Assembly (NCBI GenBank): GCA_001632435.1
Contig: KV424003.1
Span: 30,756 to 94,755 of the forward strand
DNA from: Calocera cornea HHB12733
Taxonomy: Eukaryota; Basidiomycota; Dacrymycetes; Dacrymycetales; Dacrymycetaceae
DNA length: 64,000 bases
Direction: 5' to 3'
Part shown: positions 1 through 8,190 of the stretch, one piece after another
How positions within the stretch are numbered: position 1 is the first letter of the stretch
Layout: every line of letters begins with the position of its first letter
The notes under the pieces: model-generated
What the model saw: only the letters and a program-made list of their open reading frames with translations
Database searches by the model: none
Told to the model about the DNA's origin: nothing
Made by a program: the position numbers and the translations under genes

Positions 1-143
1 GGGCCCATCCGCAGGCGATGGGCGAGTTGAGTTGTTGAGGTGTGGCGACCGAGGTACTTGGCGACGATCTTCAGGCTGCTCGCGCTGGAGCTCATGTGAA
101 CGCTCCAGGGCGGGTCGCCCTGCCCCCTCGAATCTTCAGCCAT
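1..143 (-). CDS. Possible 5' part of a gene running off the window edge
   Basis: On the minus strand an ATG at 143 opens a frame with no stop to base 1 (about 47 codons, starting MAEDSRGQGDPPWS). Just upstream lies a good intron candidate, with a GTAAGT donor at 217 and an AAG acceptor at 144, which would be a 5'UTR intron. The frame runs through one copy of the dispersed TTGTTGAGGTGTGGCGACC motif. I do not recognise the protein. It could equally be chance open frame in a repeat-bearing region. Confidence 0.3.
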   Translation of the reverse strand, partial: MAEDSRGQGDPPWSVHMSSSASSLKIVAKYLGRHTSTTQLAHRLRMG

Positions 144-813
144 CTTGGGCTTTCGCATAGATAAGCTGATAATTAATTTAGTGTTGAAAAGAAAGAAAAT
201 GATAGAACGGGTACTTACATTGTTTGGTCTTTCAAAATTTGTACAGGTGGCGACGATTGAGGATGACGAGGTGGTGGTTTAGGAGAGACAACGAGCAGAG
301 GGGTTGAGGCGATGACAAAGCCTGTTTAGCCGACGAGGAAGTTGGCTCCGCGGGCGCTTCCGCTGGCCCGATCGGGGACGCGGGGAACTGAAGGGCGCTT
401 AAATTTCGTTTTTCCTCGTCAACCTGTTCTCCTGCTCCTCGTCAACGCATCCTCCGGCTACTTGTCGACCTATTCTATCCTACAGCTCTCTGCCTATGCA
501 TGGGGTGTAAACGACAACCCAACAATCGTATCCCCGGCCCCCACCGCCCTTGAACAGCCACATCGCCTCATGTTCAAAGCATGGCGTCCTCGTGCCCGGT
601 CGCCACACCTCAACAACTCACCGAACGGATTCCCTTTCTCACATCGCCTTTTCCAGCACTTTCCCTGCCCTTAAGGCAGTCCCAAGGATTGCTACGCAGT
701 ATCAAAGGTACGAGCCTGCCCTAATCTGATTCCGCGCGGAGTCATGTAACCCCTTTCGCAGCTCGAGCGCTCTTCTCTCCTCTCTCTCTCACACCACCAT
801 CACTGTCGGCACG
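144..813. other. Intergenic, no gene supported
   Basis: An open frame at 342-674 on the plus strand is low in conserved-looking sequence and crosses a copy of the dispersed motif (598-620), so I do not call it. The end of the segment is pyrimidine-rich (CTCTCT tracts at about 765-795), which is usual just upstream of basidiomycete start codons. Confidence 0.5.
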
Positions 814-1933
814 ATGTCCGGCATTTCACCTCCCTCGTCCCCCTCTTCTTTTAAATCGGCTTACTCTGCCCTGCCCGACGCCCCCGACAAGCTCTACAAC
901 TCGCCGAACAACGGCAAGAAGGTCGTCGCCGACGTCCCCTCCACTTCGCGCAAGTCCTGCGAGGGGTCGACCTTCTCGCCCATGCCGCCTGAGATCGCTC
1001 AGGGCAAGAAATGGCAGGTGTATGCGCTGGAGGAGAGGGCTGAGGGTAGCGGGAGTGGCTTGGGCTCCGCTGGGGGGGAAGAGGAGGCTGCCCTGATGAA
1101 GGCGCTGCTCGTCGCTCGCATCTGCAAGGTGGAGATGCAGATCGGGGCGCCGGCGCTCGTGAACGGACTGCCGCTCCTTGGAGTGTTGCAGCGTGAGGGG
1201 ATTGCCGTGGTGAGTTGTTGAGGTGTGGCGACCACGCATACAGTTACTGACTTGCTGCCAGGACACCTCCGAGCGCCCCAAGGTGCACCTCGCCAGGCCC
1301 GTGGACCGCGCTGACTTCGACGAGATCGCCGTGGCTATGAAGCCCGCCGTCGACAATGCGGCTATCCCTACTGCCCCCCCCCCTGCTTCCATCCTCGCTG
1401 CTGTCACCCTCGCTGCTCCCGGCACTCCCGGTCCCCCTGCTCCGGCCCTCGCTGCTCCTGGCAACCCCGCTCCCGGCACTTCTGACAGCGATGAGACGGG
1501 GCTGCCTTCGCTGGCCGACCTCGCCGAATATCGCAACTATGACGGGGACTTCGCTCAACTGACGGATGGAGAGTTTGAGCGTGAGCTCGAGCTCGCAAAG
1601 AAGCCCGCGATGATGTACGGCATGGTGAAGCACAAGCAGGATCTGGAGACCGAGAAGGAGCGCGCCATGGCCGACGTGCGCATGAAGCGCGAGGCGAGAT
1701 GGAATGCCAACTGGGACGAGCAGGCCGCGATCGGCAAGGAGAAGGCTGAGCAGCTGGCCAAGGAGAAGTTGGCCGACCAGGACGCCCTCGAGGGCAAAGA
1801 CAAGAAGAAGCACGACTTCAAGAAACTGTTCGGCAAAGTCGGCACGAAGATTGCCAAGGTTGGCCTGAAGATCGGAGAGGGCCTGATGGAGCATGCGATC
1901 GAGGGCGCGATTGAAGGAGGTGCGGGGTTCTGA
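814..1933 (+). CDS. Hypothetical lysine/glutamate-rich protein, 355 aa, two exons
   Basis: Exons 814-1209 and 1262-1933 join in phase 0. The 52-bp intron starts GTGAGTTGTTGAGG, which is a copy of the locally dispersed motif, and ends GCCAG. The protein has a Ser/Pro-rich N-terminus, an Ala/Pro-rich low-complexity stretch near residues 155-185, a charged helical region likely to be coiled coil (about 230-310), and a basic tail ending in an amphipathic run with alternating G, K, I and A. There is no signal peptide or membrane segment. I do not recognise a family. The start ATG follows a CT-rich tract, and the two frames match in codon style, which supports one gene. Confidence 0.7.
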
Positions 1934-2207
1934 GCTGCACGGATAAGTAGATACGTACGGATTGTCAAGAATACGCGATACATGTCAATCAAATGCATTG
2001 TGCTGGCCACCTCGGTCGGCACACCTCAACAACTCAGCGTGCAAACAGATCGTCGAGCTTTCAATCGGCACACCTCAACAACTCAACTCAGAGTTGCGAG
2101 GTGTGCCTTATCGATCGTCACACCTCAACAACTCAACCATGAGTTGTTGAGTTCGAACTTCTAGTACACAGTTGTTGTTTTTAGTATATCTACATACATT
2201 TTGTATC
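1934..2207. other. 3' flank carrying clustered motif copies and hairpins
   Basis: This 274-bp spacer between two genes holds three of the dispersed-motif copies (2014, 2064, 2114). The second forms an inverted repeat whose arms GGCACACCTC / GAGGTGTGCC at 2068 and 2098 are perfect. The third is followed by TGAGTTGTTGAG at 2140. No coding signal is seen. Confidence 0.6.
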
Positions 2208-4725
2208 CTAGGCTAAGTTACTGGCGGGGATATGATGGGGAAAATGGTTAGCACGACGCAGCTGGAGCACTATGTGCTCGTTGTGCGCTTTGATAACCTC
2301 ATCTAAGAAGAATTCGAACCGCACTGCGGTCATCTCGCGGGTTTGAGCGGCAAACTTCCTCAGCCACGCGTTAGCCTGTTCACAGGCCGACGAATTAAAG
2401 AGCCACTTGTTCGGCTTCGTCTCGTCGCACAGTTCTGGGTAGACAGCCGGATTGCAGTGCATGCTGCAATACTGATCGCGGCTCAGTTTGTGCTTTCGGT
2501 CCCAGTGGAAGGCGTCAACCACGAGCAATGTGTGTTCGAAGTGCCGCCGCACTTCTTCGGCACGGTTTTCGAGGTGACGCCGAAGATTGCAATTGTTGTC
2601 GAAGAACAGCAGGTCGGGCATTGAAGAGAGCGTCGGGAAGATCGACATGATAAAGTCCTATCAATAGTTGTTAGCCGAGAAGCGAGGGAAGACGAGGTGG
2701 AGTCAGAGGGGGTGAAGCAAGAGGGCGGGAGGGGAGGGAGGGGAGGGAGGGGAGGGAGGGGAGGTGGAGTCAGAGGGGATGAGGCGAGAGGGACTTACTA
2801 TCACAGATCCAAGTGCTTCTGCACCGTAGAACGTGCCGCGCCCGACGATGACCCCGCACGGACGCACGACGAGCTGTTCGTTATGCGTGCGGTTCCTACC
2901 AAAACGCGCGCGCAATACCTTCTTCTTGCTTTCCCTCCTCGGCATCGGGTCGAGCTGTACCACCTCGCTTTGCTCCCCCTCTTCCTCCTCTTCCAGCTCC
3001 ATCTCAACCACCTCCTCTGCCGATTCATCGGCCTCCTGAAGCGCTTGGGCGTGCTCATCCTCCTCTCCACCCCCATCCTCCCCACCTCGCTCGTACGCCT
3101 GGCGATGTCGATGCGTCAGCTGGATGAATGACTTGCCCGGCGCCTTGTACTTGTCTTCGAGTGCTCGATGCTCGAGGATGCCGCAGGTTAACCTCCCTGA
3201 TTGTCTGGGTGAATTGCAGCCCTGGACAGCGCAGAGTTCCTCCTCCTGTGCATGCGCCGCGCAGAAGTGAGCGCGGTTATTCGTGAGAGGGAGCGGGCAG
3301 TTATGAACGGCGCAGCAGGGTCGGCCAATCGAAATACCGTCTGTGACGGCACAATGTATCATTTCTGATATTGTTAATCAGTGATATTTCCAAATGAAAG
3401 TGGACTGGACTTACTCTGGTCGCCTGGAGGTCCAAGAACCTTCAAGCAGAGGTTGCAGGCGTGTGCCCACTGTGGCTGCCCTTTCCGTGCTATAAAGGAA
3501 TTGCGCTCTTGCATAGCGCGAAAAAGTCTCTCCGCCTGGTTGTGGCCGTCCTCTGGGAGCCGAAGCAACGTACGTTGCTCGCTGTGATGCAACAGGAGCG
3601 CAAACAGGTCAAAGAGATCGGAGACCCACTCTCCGCGGAGTGGTGACGGGTCATAGGGGCCAATCGAGCGAGCAGTCGTTCTGCGCAGGGCTTGATCGTA
3701 GGTCCGGGCATTGGCAGTTGCAGAAGAGCTAAAAAGAGATCAGTATGAGAAGAGGAATAGTAAAGGGAAAGGTAAGGGAAAGTGAAAGGGGTGCGGGGAA
3801 GGGAGGTGGAGTCAGAGGGGATGAGGCGAGAGGGAGGGGAGGGAGGGGAGGTGGAGTCAGAGGGGATGAGGCGAGAGGGAGGGGAGGGAGGGGAGGTGGA
3901 GTCAGAGGGGATGAGGCGAGAGGGAGGGGAGGGAGGGGAGGTGGAGTCAGAGGGGATGAAGCGAGGGGAAACAGAGAGAGGGGGACGCACTGGGCGTGCA
4001 CGGTTTGTGCACGGAACAGTTCGCACAGCTGTTTCTCAAACAGCATGTGCTTCTCTGCTTGTACTACGTCCGGAAGACCCTCGTAGTAAACCCGTTCTTC
4101 TGATCCCTGTTCGGTGTGCTCGCGGTAGTAGTTAAGGTGGTATGTCGCCTTGCAAGATCGACAGTGCAAGGCGACGACCAATGCTGGGAAAGCGCCACGA
4201 CCGAGCGTGTACAAGGTAGCGTAGTGCTTTGTCGGGTTGTACAATGGCTGTCTTCTGCCATTCTGAAGGAGCTCCGGGCAGCTAGTGCGAATGCAGACAC
4301 GCGTGGGTGGGTAGAACTCCTCGAAGGCTGTAGAAGGTGTCAGCGACAGCCGTGATCGCAACGAAAAACTCACCGAGACTAAAGCTTTGCGCAAGGCGCG
4401 CGAAAGGAGAGAAATCATCAACCAGCGGAACGGAGAGAGTTGTCGGGTTGAACCGAGGGAGCCAGACAACTTCTCTGAGCGCACTCCATAGTGCAGAGAC
4501 CTGGGCTGGCGACACATTGATTGCGGTCGCCAGAAATACAGCTACGGTTTGGGGGAGAGTTTTTGGCGGTGCGTCGAGTTCGCCGACGTGTGTGAGCTCT
4601 TGCCAGGCGATTCGGGGCTGCAGGCGCCGAGAGAAAGCACAGAACTCAAGAACTTGCTGCACAGATACGCCGCCGAGCAGTTGTCGAAGCCGCCAGAGCA
4701 CAACGACAAACGTGAATACATTCAT
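2208..4725 (-). CDS. CxC5/CxC6 cysteine-cluster protein associated with KDZ transposases
   Basis: Five exons on the minus strand, 4725-4374, 4327-3991, 3728-3415, 3364-2799 and 2657-2208, give 555 aa with every junction in phase. The region near residues 119-180 (PPTRVCIRTSCPELL, then LHCRSCKATYHLNYY) matches the CxC5 cluster. The region near 222-275, with repeated CxxxxC pairs, matches CxC6. The C-terminus (WLFNSSACEQANAWLRKF and following) is typical of these proteins. Such genes travel with Kyakuja-Dileera-Zisupton elements in mushroom genomes; the KDZ catalytic protein itself is not present here. Introns 2 and 4 hold the same G-rich minisatellite. The gene looks intact, with no internal stops. 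The start codon is the least certain part. Confidence 0.82.
2694..2792. repeat. G-rich minisatellite in intron 4 of the CxC gene
   Basis: Two copies of a roughly 32-bp module (GAGGTGGAGTCAGAGGGG...) at 2694 and 2761 flank a run of GGGAGGGGA units. The module is nearly identical to that in the repeat at 3806-3967 and directly abuts the 5' splice site of the host intron on the coding strand. Confidence 0.85.
3806..3967. repeat. 45-bp minisatellite, about 3.6 copies, in intron 2 of the CxC gene
   Basis: Near-perfect 45-bp units begin at 3806, 3851, 3896 and 3941, each starting GTGGAGTCAGAGGGGATGAG followed by a run of G-rich GGGAGGGG. The whole array lies in the 262-bp intron 3729-3990, far longer than the usual 50-bp introns of this window. 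Confidence 0.95.
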
Positions 4726-4957
4726 GGTCGACAGTAGAGGCCCGCGTCACAAATGCAACACAGACAGCCAAAGTTGTTGCCAAGGAGACCGTGCGCCAAT
4801 AGAGATGTTGAGAAAGCAGAACGAATGCTGGCAGAGAGCGTAGACAGCGAAGCGAGGCCTGACAATGGCATAGAAGTTGGTCCCTGACCCGGTTGACAGG
4901 CCCTCTACCGGCTATTCTTGACGCGGGCACGGGAGCAAACGGAGGCACATTTGTCAG

Positions 4958-4990
4958 CTCTGCACCTCTGCGGAGTGCAGAGGTGCAGAG
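4958..4990. repeat. Perfect 14-bp inverted repeat with 5-base loop
   Basis: CTCTGCACCTCTGC at 4958-4971 and GCAGAGGTGCAGAG at 4977-4990 are exact reverse complements separated by GGAGT. It could be a small hairpin or a remnant of an element end. Confidence 0.85.
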
Positions 4991-5035
4991 GCGCTGTCAC
5001 GAAACCCGGAACCTGACGGAGATGTGCCGGATTGC

Positions 5036-5222
5036 GCACGCGACTCACCGCGTTTTACACCGAACTTTCCTAGGCTATGGAAGGCACAACCAACCAACCT
5101 TTTCACACCTATCCTAGGATTTTGAGTCCGTTTTGGCCGGTATAGATGACCTTTCTGAGCCTAGAACCACCTGTTCTAGCCTAGGAAAGTTAGCGGTAAA
5201 ACGCGGTGACTGGGACGCGTGC
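5036..5222. mobile_element. MITE-like element, about 187 bp, with long terminal inverted repeats
   Basis: The left arm at 5046-5077 (CACCGCGTTTTACACC...TTTCCTAGGCTA) and the right arm at 5177-5208 are reverse complements with about 28 of 32 positions matching. Outside them GCACGCG (5036-5042) and CGCGTGC (5216-5222) extend the symmetry. The centre is non-coding and contains further CCTAGG palindromes. I could not identify a target-site duplication, so the exact ends and superfamily are open. Confidence 0.7.
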
Positions 5223-5551
5223 CTCTTCCTGCTTCTTCGTATCTCAGGGGTAGCGAATAGAGGCCTTGGGCAGTAAAGCGCAACAACTCCACGTTATCGT
5301 ATGGGTATGAACACGTTGTTAGACTGTTGTCAGGATGCCAATAGCGCGCAGTTTACTATGCCGGGCCACGTACGAGACGTGTCTCAGCGGCAGGGGCAGG
5401 TGGACGTCATGTTCGGAACCCGGAGACCCTAGTGGCGGCGCAGCCGCCCAAGGGAGCCTCCTAAGACCTCACCCGCCGCCCCTCAGCGCTCCTCCACACG
5501 ACCATCTCCACAGCGCTAATCACCTTCTTGACCTCGTAATCCACATCTCCG

Positions 5552-6796
5552 ATGCTGTATACCTTCGTAACCAGCATCATTTCGTGAGTTTGGTACACAG
5601 TGGATGATGCAACATTGCCGCTGACCCGTATCCGGGGATCCTAGGGGCATCGCTGCGCTGTTCTACCCCTCCTATGCATGCTACAAGCTACTCTCACGCA
5701 GGCCGTGTCCAGAGGAGCAGCTCGAGAAATGGCTCATGTACTGGGCAGTTCTAGGCTCCTGCTTCGCTGTTGAGGTCGTCTGCTACCCCATCCTCGTCTG
5801 GTCCGTCCCCATCACAACCATCCCTGCATTAATGGCTGACTCAGGAGGTCTCTCAGGGTGCCATTCTACCACACCCTGCGCATGATCTTCCTGATCTGCC
5901 TGGCGGTGAACGACGGGCACCTCGCCTCCTTCCTCTACGCGGGCGTGCTCGTCCCCTTCCTAGCCGAGAACGAGCAGCTGATCGACAGCAACCTCGCCGC
6001 GATCAAGCCGCAGATCACCGAGTTTGCGCGGGACACGGCCAACAAGCTCTGGCGCTTCATCCAGTCCTACATCGCCGCCGAGGCGCAGCAGATGCAGAAC
6101 GAGCCGCCGATGCAGCCCCAGGCGCCCCCGCCGACGCTGGCGGATCCTATCTCTGGACCGGCGGCTGCGGCGTGGGGACTGTTCAGGCACTACGCCCCAG
6201 CGGCCATGGCAGGTTTCGCTACTGCCTTCGGTACCTCTGGAGCGCCTGCTACTGGCAACCCAGCCCCTGTTCAGGGCTACTCCCTGGACCACGTCGATGC
6301 GGTCCGTGCCCGACGCGCGCAGCTGGAAGCAGAGCTCGCCGCGCTCGCCTCCCCGGCGGGGGGCCGCACTGCCCCCCTTCCCCCCAACCCAGCCCAGAGC
6401 GCCACCTCCCTCACCTCCTACTTCGCCACGCTCCCCAAGGGGGCCGCTGCTGCCAGCACCGGAATTGCCACCTCGCCCGCTAACGTGCCCCTCCCTGCGC
6501 CTAATAGGACGCCATACGACTACCCCCCGCCCGCGGGGATGCGCACCTCCCCCGGTGGGTCGCCTGCGGCGAGTTTGCACTCGCGCACGCCGTACGATAG
6601 CGAGGAGGAGAGGCAGAAGGGGTATGATGTGATGCGCAAGGACGAGGCGGAGCCCTTCGTCGGCGGGTTCGTGGCGCCCGGCCAGGCACCCAGTATGGTG
6701 CAGAGGCAGAGCTGGTGGGGATGGGCGTCGGGCAGCACCCCTGCTCAGCAGGGATACCAGCCGGTCGGGGAGGAGAAGGAGGGCAAGGATGAGTGA
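5552..6796 (+). CDS. TB2/DP1/HVA22 (REEP/Yop1-like) ER membrane-shaping protein
   Basis: Exons 5552-5583, 5645-5800 and 5857-6796 give 375 aa. The joined N-terminus reads MLYTFVTSIISGIAALFYPS, then YACYKLLS, WLMYWAVLGSCFAVEVV and VPFYHTLRMIFLICLAV. This is the TB2/DP1/HVA22 pattern: paired hydrophobic hairpins, LYP.Y and WL.YW blocks, within residues 1-100. The family curves tubular ER membranes. The last 240 residues are Ala/Pro/Ser-rich and probably disordered, making this much longer than yeast Yop1, as is usual in mushrooms. Both introns are short (61 and 56 bp) and restore the family motif across the join. The start is the first ATG of exon 1. Confidence 0.88.
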
Positions 6797-6962
6797 GCAT
6801 GTCTTGAAGAGATGTAAGATAGATGTATGTATGCATTACGGAAGATCAAGTGTAAATCAAGAATATGAGTCGGTCAAGTATTGCCTACATCGTACATTTT
6901 GCATCTAACGCCCCTAATGCCTCCTGGCAAGGTGTCCAAGTCTCGCATTACAGACTCAGCAC

Positions 6963-7907
6963 TCAAGGGTAAATCTGCCGGAACGTCAACGATATCCGGC
7001 CCCGCTTTATGCTCGTCTCCCTGGGGATCTCATGCTGCTCACGATTGAGCATGCAACCCCGCGAGTAGAAGACATCGACTGACCTTCCAGTTCACTTGCG
7101 TATCTCCTTGCATGACCAACAAGCTGCCGTCCGCCGGTCTCAGCTTCACCGGTTCTGCAGCGGACTTTTCCCTCGGGCGGAGGATAAACTGCCTCTCCGC
7201 GCCAAGGCTGATGCTCGCAATTACCTGACGTAACCAGTTCAGGAATGATCACACCTTCGGGATAGCGCGCGCACCTTATTCTCCAGCGTGTCGCTGTGCC
7301 TCCCAATACTAACCCCACCATCCTCGTACCGATTCAGCATAACATGGTTGAACTCCACACCCAGCACCGCCTGGAGCGCCTCCTGTATCTCCAGCAGCAC
7401 ATCCGGGTACGGGTGGTGCATCACCACTGTCGTCCCGGAGTACTTGACGACGAGGTCGGGCGAGGCGGAGTAGGCGGCGATGGAGCGCGATTGCGTGAGC
7501 GTCTTGCCGTGCACTTTTAGGGTTGGGTGGTACCATGTGTCGAGCGCGTCGAGCGCGCGGTACCAGCGCTCGGATGTCGGGTGGTCGACGAACTGCGCTG
7601 TGTCAGCCAGACCAATGGGAAAGGGAGAAGGGAGGGTGCGGACGGTGGGCATGTAGTACACCTCTCCGCCAGGCATGTTCGGCAGGAGGTACTGAGAGAC
7701 GAAATCTTCTTTGGTCACTTGCTCGCCCTCCTTCCACTTGGAAGTACCCTTCTTTTTCGCCTTACTGGGGCTTGAAGGCACTTTAGTGGGCTTCGTAACA
7801 GCCGCGGAGGTGGCGAGCCCGCGCGTGGAGATCCCAGACAGCTTGAGCGAGAAGCGGGGCATCGCTTGAGGTTGTGATTGTTCAGCAGTTGTCATTTCTT
7901 CTTGCAA
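6963..7907 (-). CDS. AlkB-like Fe(II)/2-oxoglutarate dioxygenase (ALKBH2/3 type)
   Basis: Exons 7907-7275, 7224-7084 and 7034-6963 give 281 aa. The sequence LNRYEDGGVSIGRHSD supplies iron ligands His204 and Asp206, NWKHEIP supplies His259, and RGRISLTFR gives the Arg271/Arg277 pair that contacts 2-oxoglutarate. The core therefore carries all the residues expected for catalysis. Family members remove methyl groups from DNA or RNA bases oxidatively. The N-terminus is basic and Ser/Ala-rich and could target an organelle; an alternative start is the ATG five codons in. It is divergent from the GCP3 gene, with 283 bp between start codons. The exact substrate cannot be read from sequence. Confidence 0.9.
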
Positions 7908-8190
7908 CCAATATCATGAAGAATATATAGCGTCAAGCGGTCGAACAGTCACCCGCGATATCGGAGCATCGCATGAGTAGCCCGCAGGATTTGGAGTCAT
8001 CGCTCCATGGGCCGGCCTCCTGCACGATGAGTCGGATCGAAAGGGACCCATACCGATCGGCTCCGGCGATCGGTGCGACGCGTCCAGCACGACGCGTCCC
8101 CTGCTTCCGCGTCCGGGCTCATCGTGCTCATCGCTTAGGGACGCCGACCCCGACACAATCTAACAACCCGAATTCTCGTCGGCCTCAAGG

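Larger units (their letters stand above)
29..2151. repeat. Dispersed short motif, at least six copies in 2.1 kb, both orientations
   Basis: The core TTGTTGAGGTGTGGCGACC, usually preceded by GTGAG or TGAG, occurs on the plus strand at about 29-50 and 1211-1233. Its reverse complement occurs at about 598-620, 2014-2036, 2064-2085 and 2114-2135. Two of the minus copies are followed by an inverted partial arm (2091-2107 and 2140-2151), making hairpins. The copy at 1211 supplies the 5' splice site of the gene at 814-1933. Some copies vary by one base (GGCACACC for CGCCACACC). This is direct observation; the nature of the element is unknown. Confidence 0.85.
4726..5551. other. Intergenic with hairpin and MITE-like element
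   Basis: This 826-bp spacer separates the CxC gene from the TB2/DP1 gene. It holds a 14-bp perfect inverted repeat (4958-4990) and a larger element with 32-bp terminal inverted repeats (5036-5222). No coding region is convincing. Confidence 0.6.

Noticed and set aside
342..674. 110-codon open frame on the plus strand near the left end
   Set aside because: The translation is low in conserved character and crosses a dispersed motif copy; no splice partners were found.
826..1536. Long minus-strand frame antisense to the gene at 814
   Set aside because: It mirrors a GC-rich coding sequence and runs through the intron and both exons; the sense gene has a clean splice join.
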